From: Microglena sp. YARC
Lineage: Eukaryota; Chlorophyta; Chlorophyceae; Chlamydomonadales; Chlamydomonadaceae
DNA length: 64,000 bases
Direction: 5' to 3'
Assembly (NCBI GenBank): GCA_022414725.1
Contig: CM039464.1
Location: 47,595,910-47,659,909 of the forward strand
Positions within the stretch are counted from its first letter, which is position 1. The number at the start of each line of letters is the position of its first letter. A program made the translations under genes and the position numbers. This document shows, in pieces, positions 32,690 through 44,500 of this stretch. The notes beneath the pieces were generated by a model, which saw only the letters and a program-made list of their open reading frames with translations, ran no database searches and was not told the origin of the DNA.

Positions 32690-35600
32690 ATGCTGGGATT
32701 TGTTGGGCGCTGCTTCGGCAGTTCGCAGCTCGACCCAGCGACAGCCCCTAACGAGCAACCTCTCGTGTCTACTGTCGCGGAAATACCAGCACTCGCACCA
32801 ACACAAGCAATAACACCACTCGCATCACCAGCACTCCCACTTTTGCAGTTAAAACCCAAATCTTCATCATTCCGCGCATCAAGGCTAGGAATGCCCATTC
32901 CCGCACTAGCACCTGCTGCGGTAGCGCCTGCAGGACTGGAGGCCGCTCCGGCAAGCGGCATCGCATCGAATCGCATGGAGACCTTCCAGTCGGTGAGTGC
33001 TTTCACATCACGCGTTCTCCAGGTTATCCTGACCCAGCGCTACAGCAAAAAATAGAAGTTGTGTCACAGTACCCATTTCTTTTCTCGTTATCCATGGATA
33101 GCTCCGCCGATTTTTTTTTATAATTATCCATCTAAAGCCTCTTCTGAATGCCTAGAGCCACACACCTCCCTTGAAACTTCAACTCGAAAGCGGATCACGG
33201 AGTGTCTTCCATTGAATCTGGCCTTGTTAGCTATGGCTACATTCGGAACTCGAAGCAGGGCTCGGGCCGCGAATTCATACCAGATTGAGGTAGGGGGAAC
33301 TCGTCGAGAGACGCGGTGGGCACTAGAACTTGTTCGTGAGCCACTACCAGGTTCGAACCAATGGGACGAAGAAATGCGGGAAAGGAGTTTACAAGTGAAG
33401 GGGGGGGAGACTCGGAAATTACGAGGTTTTGTTGGACTCGTTTTTGCAACCAGGGTGCGCGCATGCATGCACCGCATTTTATTTTGATGCACGATCTCCT
33501 ATTCCCCCCCCCCCCCCCCCCCACACACACCCACACCCACACCCACACACCCACACACACCCACACACCCACACACACACACATATGCATGTGCTCCAAC
33601 ACATTCGGATGATGCTCTTCGTAGGACTTGATCGTCGGATAGGCTGCTGTAGATTAGAGTGCATGATTTGTTGACGGGGAGGAATGCTTCTCTCCCAGCA
33701 GTTGCTGCATCCCCTGTCTGTTGATGCTGCGAGACGCTCCTCTACCGCTAGTGGCTATTTTCACTGATGGGTAATTGACTTCAATTGGTGTCTGGGCCAC
33801 TTTTTCGTTACTCCAATCAGGAGACGCGTGTATCCTGCGTGTATTGTATAAGATAAGTAGCGAAGCGTCCTCGATTCAGTTTCGTGGCGCTTCTTTCACC
33901 CAGACCCATCGTCGTTTTTTTGCGTAGGCCCCCACGCAGGCCCCCCCGGGGGGTCCCCCCATTCTGGTGGTCAGGACGGGTCAGGAGCCCCACCTCAGAG
34001 ACCCCATATTCACCCCCGCCCGTTGTCCGTTTCGTTTGCCGGGACCTAACCCATTAACTTCTTTACGTTGTTTCTTCTTTGCTACGTTATTTTCACACAT
34101 CTGGCATCTTATTCACCCCGTTGTCCGTTTCGTTTGCCTGGACCTAACCCTAGCCCTAACTATCCCCTGGCCCTGTCGTACACCCTGGCTTCGGGCCGCT
34201 GCTCTCGATTCCGGATTCCGGTGCCACCTGTCGCCCTGATAGTCAACACTCGCCGCGCTTATGATTCGTCTGAACACCATTGGTGCCCCTTTCACCCATA
34301 ATGCACCCTTCCAAGCCAAATAAACGGGTGGGGATGACCCCCCAAATTAGCAATGATTGCATGGTTGCAAGGCATGGCATGTCTCATCAGCCTTTCGTTT
34401 GCTCCATCCATGTCCGTCTTTCATTTGCAACCCTCCTCCTCCTCCTCCTCCTCCTCCTCCTCCCCCTCCCCATCCCCCTCCCCCTCCCCCTCCCCCTCCC
34501 CTCCCCCTCCCCTCCCCCTCCCCTCCCCCCCCTCCCCCTCCCCCCCCACACCCACACCCACACCCACACTCCATCCTTCGCTGCATGCAGGGTGATATAT
34601 TGTTTGATGAGATGCCAAAGATCGTCACTATTTGCCGAATTCCAATTCCCGTGGCAAGTCTTGACGGGTTACGGGTGGGGCACATGCAAGTCACCAGGCA
34701 GAACCATTTTAGCAAGATCTACCATGGGGACTTGGTAGAGAAAAGCGTTGCCGGCTCCCTGGCTCAGGACGTGGCGTGGTCTAAGTTGGTATGCCAACCG
34801 GTCGGCGAAGACTTGGATGCCTTCGTCCTTGATATAGTCGACAGCGTCACAAATGGGTTAGTGTGGAAGCATGTGGCTCCAGTGCCCAGAGAATACGACA
34901 CCCCCAAACCAAAGAGCATTGACCAGGAATATGATGGCTTTGGCGAACTGGAAACCAAGCGGTCAAGGCAAATGACAAAGGGACTTGCCAGCGTACAGAC
35001 CAGCATACGGTCCTCTGATCCCACTTCTAGGTCTCCCACATCCAAACGGGTCCATTCGTCTTGTAGGCTACAAAGGATGTCATTACCTGGTCCTGAAACT
35101 TCTGACCTAGCTAGGCGGCTGAATTCTGAGGACAGTATGAGGGAGATGCACTGTGCAAGCTGGATTATGGCTCCCGGCAAGTCATCGACTTCAAATGTGA
35201 TTCCCGGCCAGTCATTGACTTCAAATGTGATTCCCGGCCATTCATCAACTTCAAACACGATTCATGGCCAGTCATCGTCTTTAAATGTGATTCCGGGCCA
35301 CTCATCAACTTCAAACGTGATTCACGGCCAGTCATCGGCTTCTAACGTGATTCACGGCCAGTCATCGACTTCAAACGTGATTCACGGCCAGTCATCGACT
35401 TCGAACGTGATTCACGTCCAGTCATTGACTTCAAACGCAATTTCTGGCCAGTCATCGAATTCAGCCGGCATATCACACAACTCAAACGCCACATCAGGAA
35501 GGTCAACGATTTACAAATCCAGGTCATCAGGGCCAGGTGAGTAATGACTAATGAGCTTTCAGCAGATACGTATGAGGTGATGTGATATGACTGGGGAACG

Positions 35601-36087
35601 GCAATATGATATCATATATGGTGACTATAGCTAGCTCCAGCTTACGCTGTGGTGTCCTTAACATCACGTCCTGTGAGTAACTGTATTACACGGATGTAAC
35701 AAATTCAATTTCAATATCATGTCATCTTATGATGATATCATATGATATCATATGATGCCGGCAGTCTGACTAGGCTAAAGTTACCATTTATATACAATAT
35801 CATATGATGCAGTTTGTATGATATCACATGATACCATAATCGCCTTTTTTCAACATCATACGATATGCTGGTCCCTGGATATGACTAGGGTTATCGATAT
35901 TGTTTTGCTTCCAAGATTATCGCCAGATGTATCATGTGATATTTTATGATCTTTCATATGATATACAGTACATTGATGATACATCATATCATTATACATT
36001 GATGATATATCATATCACACACTATTTATCGCACAATGGCACACGATATACTGTACGATGCATTGATATATCGTGCTCTATCACACA

Positions 36088-36126
<39 letters not shown>

Positions 36127-37568
36127 TGCAGGAGCCAAAGTCAACCCCAAGCTCCTAGAGTCAATGCTCCAGTTGATGGGGCTTTCCCCACTGCAACTTA
36201 AAATACAGACGCACCTCCCCTTCCCTACTCAATTACACATGCATACCAATTCCCCCCCTCCCGCCCTCCAGCCCCCCAGCCCCAAATAATCCCTTATTTT
36301 CCCGTCCTCTTCCTACCCCCACCCCTCCCCACACTCTCTTTCTCGCCTCCAGACCCCTCTACCCCCACCCCACCTAGCTATCCCCACCCTCGACCCTCCC
36401 TCCCCACCCGCACACACACACACACAGAAGCAAACACGTAGTCCCCTTCTCCGTACCTCTTCCCCTTCACTTCAACTTTTTTCATACCATCTGTAAGAGC
36501 CAACCTCAAGCTGGAGTCAATGGTCCAGTTTTGTGTACTTCTCCTTTTCCTTGCATCTTCCTGCCGCCCATCCCCATCCCCTTGACACATACTCTCTTCG
36601 TCCCCCTGCACCCCCTACCCCCCACCCCACTGAGCTACCCCCACCCTGGACCCTGGACCCTTCCTCCACACCCTCTGCAGGAGCCGAAGCCACCCCCAAG
36701 CTAGAGCCGATGCTCCAGTATTTCTGACCTATTCTTTCCCCCAAATCTTCCTGCCGCCCATCCCCACCACTCAGCCGCCCCAACCCTGGACCCTTCCTCC
36801 ACACCCTGTGCAGGAGCTGAAGCAAACCTCAAGCTGGAGCCGATGCTCCAGTATTTCTGACCTATCCTTTCCCCCAAATCTTCCTGCCGCCCATCCCCAC
36901 CACTCAGCCGCCCCCACCCTGGAACCATCCTTCCCAACCTTTGCAGGAGCCAAAGCCAACCCCAAAACGGAGTCGATGCTCCATCCAGTGCGCGGTGACC
37001 ATAGTCGTAGGCCAATGCTTCTGGAAAGTGGTAGGGGAGTGGAATTGCCAAGGACGGCAAGTGAAGTGGTGGTATCCAGTGTTTGCTTTGAAGGAGAAAA
37101 TGACTCGAACACCTCGGTGCCTGTCAGAGCCAGCACTAGTTCCAACATCATCACCGGCAGCAGTAACTGTGGCAAGAGTTCTTTAGCTATTGTCCCATAT
37201 CCTCATTCAGACGCGGGTGCATATGAGCTGCCAGACAAGCTGCCAGAAGAGCAGCCAGAAGACATACCTGCGGTAAGTGTTTACATACAGTGGTGATGAT
37301 GAGGACGAGGACAAGGAGGTGGATGGTGCTGCTACTGCTGCTGCTGCTGCAGCGACTGCTGCTGCTGATGATGATAGCATTGTGCGGTTGGATGTGATGA
37401 TATTGATGCTGATGTTGGTGATAGCAGTGTGCTGATGCTGAGCTGTGAGACGAGCTGCCAGAAGACATGCCTGAGGTAAGCGTACAAGTACATATGGTGG
37501 TGATGATGAGGATGACGACAAGGTGGTGGATGGTGGTGGTGGTGGTGATAGTGATAGCAGTGCAGTGG

Positions 37569-37602
<34 letters not shown>

Positions 37603-37642
37603 AGCAGTGTGGGGGTGGTGATGATGATGGTGATGATGATAC

Positions 37643-37673
<31 letters not shown>

Positions 37674-37686
37674 ACTGATGATGATG

Positions 37687-37751
<65 letters not shown>

Positions 37752-37802
37752 GATGATGGTGGTGATGATGATGATGATAGCACAGTGGGGGTGGTGATGA
37801 TA

Positions 37803-37864
<62 letters not shown>

Positions 37865-40800
37865 AATGATGATAGTAGTGTGGAACGTTAAACAAGTATC
37901 TCTGCAGATGGTGGTGGTGATGAACTCATGATGGTGATGGTGATCATGATACTCGAGTGTATGGCAGTCTTGTGGTTGCCCTAAGCTGACACTTGTAACA
38001 TCTTTATGTGCAGAGAGTGGTGGTGGTGGTGATGAACTGATGATGTTGATGATCATGTTGATGTTGATGTTGATGATGATAGTAGGGTGTATGGCAGGTT
38101 GGTGGTTGCATTAAGCTAACACTTGTACCAACTATCTGTGCAGGAACCTCCCATTGTCTGGATAGAGGTGACCATCAAATGTGTGACGGATCATGAAAAG
38201 GGTATGTGCAGCCTGATGATTATCCAAGATGATGTGTCTGAGCGTGAGAATGCTCAAGTTAGACTGTGTAACCTCACAGAGGCTCAGTTAACCATCATGG
38301 CTGAGACGTTCCCCCGCCATATCATTGACTTCTTCTATGTGTTCACAACGGACGAAGCACCGAAGCATGTAGGAGCGCTGGCTTCCAGTCACCAAGACGT
38401 AAGGAGTGTGTTTCTGAATGTGTTTCTGAGTGTGTTTCTGGACGTGTTTCAGAATTTTGCATTTTGTTCTAAATGGGTTACAGATTCACTGGAACCGCTG
38501 CGGTAGGTGGATCGGTCATCGGAACCTTACTGGTTGGTGAAACCTCACTGGTAGCAATGGTGCATGTAGGAGAGCTTGCTTCTAATGACCAAGACGCAAG
38601 GAGTCCACCATATTTGTCTGTTGACAGTTGGGTGTGTGGAGTGGCTTGGGGTTGGGTGGGTAAGAACGGGCTGGGATGGGTTGGGTTGGGAAGGAGAGGC
38701 GAGGAGAGGGATGGATTGGGGAGGAGAGGAGAGGGGAGGCGAGGGTTGGGATGAGGAGGGTTGGGTTGGGGAGGAGAGGGTGGGTTTTCCTGCCACATCT
38801 TGGCCTCCCTGTCTGTGTACACTGCCTGAACCCTTTAACACGCACATGTGGACGTCTACAAGCACTGGATGGACACACAAAATCAGCACACGTAAATGTT
38901 GTCTGAGTATTCATGTCAGTGTATTTGTCTACACTACCTGAACCCTGTAACAAACACATGCGGACATGTACAAGCACCCCATGCACTGCAGATATAGGGG
39001 GCCTTTGGCTTGGGGGGGGCAGCCCATGCACTGCAGATATAGGGGGCCTTTGGCTCCCTTTTCTGCACCCCTGCAGAACTCTTCTCACCCATAATGCACC
39101 TTTTCAAGCCGAATAAAAGGGTCCCAAGTACCCCCAAATTAGTAGTGATGGACACGCAAAATCAACACACATATGCTTTGTCTGAGTGCAGGTAACAATC
39201 ATGTTTATGGACATCGTCGGATTCACGGCTATGTGCAAGGAGGTGGGTGTGGTGCAGAACAGGACTTTTTACCACCGCTGCCTATAGCAACTGCTACATG
39301 TGGCCCCGTTTGGGCCAAAACTTCCACTACCCTAAGACTCCTCTATTCCGGCCGGGAGCACCTCAGGAACCTCTCACCTTTATTAGGCTCATGCTGCACC
39401 GCTCACTGTGTATTGTTCTGCATATTCAAATGTATGCTGGGCGCATGGAGTGCTATCATTATGGCTGTTGTCTGCTGGTGAACCGGCACCCAATGCCTTC
39501 ACAAACAAAACTAGATCTTACCAATACACTCGAGCAGGTACCTGCTTTGTTTTGCAAGTTGCGTTGCCTTATCCTGCTTGCAACCCTGCAGAAAACATAA
39601 CCAGGTCTTACCCGTATGAGCACCTTGAGCAAGAACCTGCTTTGTTTTGCAAGTTGCATTGCCCTATTCTGCTTGCAACCCTGCAGAAAACGTAACCAGG
39701 TCTTACCCGTACGAGCACCCCGAGTGAATATCTGCTTTGTTTTGCAAGTTGCATTGCCTTATCCTGCTTGCAACCCTGCAGAAAACATAACCAGGTCCTA
39801 CTCGACGATAGCCCTGACACTAGCCCTGACACCTGACTCTTGACACCTGACACCTGGCAACCACCCTGATACCTGGCACCCTGACACCTGGCAACCAACC
39901 TGACACCTGTCAATCACTCTGACACCTGTCAACCACCCTAACACCTGGCAACCTTCTGACACCTGGCACCCTGACACCTGACAACCTCCCAACAATCCTA
40001 CAACTATCCTCTTTCCTATCTCAGGTTCAGGCTGCAGATGTGTTGACCTTTCTGAACCAGCTCTTCACACCCTTCGACCATATGTGCAACACGCATGACA
40101 TTCAGAAGGTGGAGACCGCAGGGGACTGCTACATCGTTGCGGCTGGCATCATCGAGAAGGAGTCAGAGACAGGCTTCTACAACATCCTGGAGGAACATGA
40201 CCCTGTTGACAGTGCTACCAAAGTGCTTGCCTTTGCCAAGAGCATGCTCAGCTACTCTAAGACGGTAAGACTCAGCTACTCATGCTCAGCTACTCTAAGA
40301 CGGTAAGACTCAGGTACTCATGCTCAGCTACTCTAAGACAGTAAGACTCAGCTGCTCATGCTCAGCTACTCTAAGACGGTAAGACTCAGCTACTCATGCT
40401 CAGCTACTCTAAGACGGTAAGACTCAGCTGCTCATGCTCAGCTACTCTAAGACGGTAAGACTCAGCTACTCATGCTCAGCTACTCTAAGACGGTAAGACT
40501 CAGGTACTCATGCTCAGCTACTCGAAGACGGTAAGACTCAGCTACTCATGCTCAGCTACTCTAAGACGGTAAGACTCAGCTACTCATGCTTAGCTACTCT
40601 AAGACGGTAAGACTCAGCTACTCTAAGACAGTAAGACTAGACTCGTGCATAGGGCGGTGCTTACGGTACAGGGCTAAGCTCTAAGCCCTAAACCCTAAAC
40701 CCTGATACATCCTGGAGACGCATGACCCTGTTCACATTGCTACCAAAGTGCTTGCCTTTGCCAAGAGCATGCTCACCCACTCAAAGACGGTAAGTGCTAT

Positions 40801-41478
40801 ATAAATGATGTATAATTCATATCATAATCTCTTGTATATTATTATAACTTATAGATCCGACCCCCTGAGATATATCGAACGGTATATCGAAATAAGATGT
40901 TGCCGAGGACATGCTAAGCCACTCAAGACGGAAAGGCTTGGATACGAGTAGTGATGGTAAAACCTAGACCCCTGAACCCTAGAACCTCATTAAATCCCTA
41001 TATCTAGCTAAATCAATCCCCATTTCCAGCCCATTCAATCCCCATATCTAACCCATTTTATTCCCTTATCTCATCTACTCTACATTGTAATTCCACAGGT
41101 TGTGATGCCCCACAATCAACAGCCGGTGGTGATCAGAATAGGCTTGCACACAGGGCCTTGTGTTTCAGGACTTATTGGCGCCAAGCTTCCAAAGTTCTCC
41201 ATCTTCGGTGACACCATGAACACAGCTTCCAGGTGAATGGGATGCCCTCTTGAGACTGTTTTGGCATGTTCGGGGAGTGGTCGCTTTGGGTTGGTTGGGG
41301 GAGGGAGGGAGGCGCATTTTGAGCACCACTGTAACTTACGACCTATATCCATCCACTGCCACTACCACCTGACACAATGAACACTGCTTCGAGTTGAATG
41401 GGATGCCACGTTGAGACTGTTTTGGCGTTGAGACTGTTTTTGTGCTGAGACTGTTTTGGCGTGTTAGGGAAGTGATTG

Positions 41479-41527
<49 letters not shown>

Positions 41528-44500
41528 GGTGGGTGGGGGGGGGGGGGGCACACGATGGGTGTGTACTATGCCCACTGCAACTGCCACTGCTGCTGTTACG
41601 TCCGGTGCAACTGCCACTGCCACTACCGCTGCTATTGCCATGTCCGCTGCCACTGCTACTGCTACTGCCACGTATATTACCACTGCCACATCCGCTGCCA
41701 CGTACACTGTCACTCCCACATCCGCTGCCACTGCTGCTGCCACGTCTGTTGCTATACAACATCCTCTGCCACTGCCACGTACACTGCCACTCCCACATCT
41801 GCTGCCTCTGCCACGTACACTGCCATGTCTATTGCTACTGCTACATCCTCTGCCACTGCCACGTCCACTGCCACGTCCACTGCCACTACCACATCCACTG
41901 CTACAACCACATCAGCTGCCACAGCCACTGCCACAGCCGCTACCACGTACACTGCCACTCCCACAGCCGCTGCCACGTCTGCTGCCACATCCGCTGCCAC
42001 GTCCCCTGCCACGTCTACTGCTCCTACTACATCCGCTGCCTCTAATACTGCCACTGCCACTACCACATACGCTGCCTCTGCCACGTCTACTGCCACCTCT
42101 ATTGCTATTGCTACATCCGCTGCCTCTATAATTGCCACTGCCACTGCCACTACCACATACGCTGCCTCTGCCACGTCCACTGCCACCTCTATTGCAACTG
42201 CTACATCCGCCGCCACATTCGCTGACGCTACCACTGCCACGTCCACTGCCACGTCCACTACCATGTCCACTGCCACTTCCACGTCTATTGCTGCTGCTAC
42301 ATCCGCTGCCTCTATTACTGCCACTGCCACTACCACATCCCCTGCCTCTGCCACGTCCACTGCCACGTCTATTGCTACTACCATATCCGCTGCCACTATC
42401 ACTGCCACTACCACTACCACATCCGCTGCCTCTACCACTGCCACGTCTATTGCTACTGCCACGTCCACTGCCACTATAACTGCCACTGGCACTGCCTCTA
42501 CCATATCCCCTGCCTCTGCCACGTCCACCGCCACATCTATTGCTACTACCACATCTGCTGCCACTGCAACTACCACATCTATTTCTACTGCCACAGCCAC
42601 TGCCACGTACACTACCATGTCCGCTGCCGCTGCCACGTCTATTGCTACTACCACATCTGCTGCCACTGCTATGTACATTACCATGTCCGCTGCCACTGCC
42701 ACTGCCATGTCCACTGCTACTGATATTGCTACCACTACTATTCCGCCTCTAACGACCATGGCAGGGAGCTTGTCTGCCGTGGTCAACAGGGGTAGTGGTG
42801 AATGTTCGTTTGGTCATGGCTTGATATCTCTCACCAACCCTAAGTGAGCCTTCTTTGCATATTGTAGGAGGGGCACCACCATTCGAACTGAATCCTCCGT
42901 GCCGCTGGTTTATGTCGGGAGACCCACCTCCTGGGGTGAAAGTCCTTTCACAACTAAAAAAAAAACTACTGGTTCCATGTTCTTGCGCTATGTTTGTTTT
43001 GGGGGTTACGCTTAGCGAATTCTAGGTAGCTCCTTTCACCCGCCCTTGGGCCAAGCCTGAGGCTAGCAAAAAGTAGTGATAATGCCTGGTGGGGCGTGGT
43101 GTTAAGGGAACCCGTAGTACGCGGGCAGAGAACGGTCTACCACCTCGACTGGACAAGCTACCATCGCGGTTGACAACGACCTGCAACGCTCAGGGTGACC
43201 GTAGGGGGAATTGAACCCCCGACCTCGCTTCGTTTCAGCGATTTAGTGTACCACTATACCAATCGTATCACTGAAACGGGCTCACTAAGGATAGCAAATC
43301 TGTGGCTCTGGGTTGGACTGGCTCTGGGCACCTTAACCCAGGCCCCTGCCACCTTGCCTGGGCACTGTTGTGACTAACCTAATGCCTGTGTCAGAGTCTT
43401 CGGACTGCCGGAACGTTTTATAATCGGGCGCCCGATGCCCACGACAAGTATCCTGCAATCCGTAAGCAATTATTATCGCGCACGCCCATCGTGATGATCC
43501 TGCTCCAGCTGAGCATCTGGAATCAGAAAGCATTTCCCACAGCTGGGCGCTCTATGGACAGAATTGGCTCAAAGCGTTTATAATCGGACATCCACGATAT
43601 ATCAGGCTTGTGCATTTCCCTACACACACACACACACACAAACACACACAAACACACAAGCACACACACAAGCACACACTTATGCATTTCCCTGCAGCAC
43701 ACATGCACACACACACAAACACACACATGCACATGCACACACACACAAACAAACACACTCAAAAAATTTCACACATCCAGCACACATGACCTCGCACACA
43801 AAACACACACAAACACATGCACAAGTACACACACACAAATGCACATGTGCACACATGAAAAAAAAAAAAAACTCAAATGTCTTCACACACCCAGCATACA
43901 TGTACACACACACTAACCCTGCCTTCAGGAAAGCAGTTGTTTTACGACGACGCGTCGCCACTGCGTCGTCATTCCATCGTCGGCGTCGCATGGTGACGCA
44001 TGGGTTTGGCAAAAATAGTCAGAATCGGCCTTCCGTCGCCCACTGAGCTACAGAAATTCAAAGGCAAATGGCCTTCCGTTGCCCACCCGTCGCCCATTGC
44101 TACCGTCGCCAACTGCTTCCGTCGCCCACTTCTATAAAGGCTTGAGTTAGTCCAGGGATGTGGCAGATTGACAGAATGGAAGGAAATGAGTTGTACTGCA
44201 TGAACTTGTAGTATATGAGTCCTACAATAAATGGAAGCCAAAAGTCCTGCTCTGTAACCTCTTGCCTGTTCAAAATCGTCAGCTGGACTTATCAAAATCT
44301 GTACGCAAAGGCGAAATGATTCCTAAATCCCAGCTACACAACCTTGCCCAGAGAAATCTGAAATAAAAGACACTGATGGAAAGTACATGCAAGTCGGTAG
44401 GGGGAAGCTAGTACGGACTTTGCCAGTCCGGAGGTGGGGGGTTAGGGTTCAGGTTTTAGGGTTTAGGGGGTTTAGGGTTTAGGGGTAATCGGTTACCTCC

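Noticed and set aside
33059..34320. Additional upstream cyclase exons in intron 1
   Set aside because: Exon 1 (ending 32992, phase 0) and exon 2 (starting 34591, phase 0) join in frame without them, and no paired splice sites of matching phase were found.
37187..38056. Minus-strand frame of 289 codons
   Set aside because: Ser/His/Ile homopolymer product from the GAT microsatellite, antisense to the cyclase gene.
41442..42847. Reading frames of up to 454 codons on both strands
   Set aside because: The frame follows a degenerate GCCACT-type array. Products are only Cys/His, Thr/Ala, Leu/Pro or Val/Ala, and the region lies inside intron 7 of the cyclase.
43196..43285. A functional tRNA gene on the minus strand
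   Set aside because: A- and B-boxes are present but the acceptor stem does not pair and the body matches three other dispersed copies, so it is a SINE head.
44440..44500. A telomere or chromosome end
   Set aside because: The TTTAGGG-type repeats are few, interrupted, and enclosed by the inverted arms of a small transposon with a target duplication.
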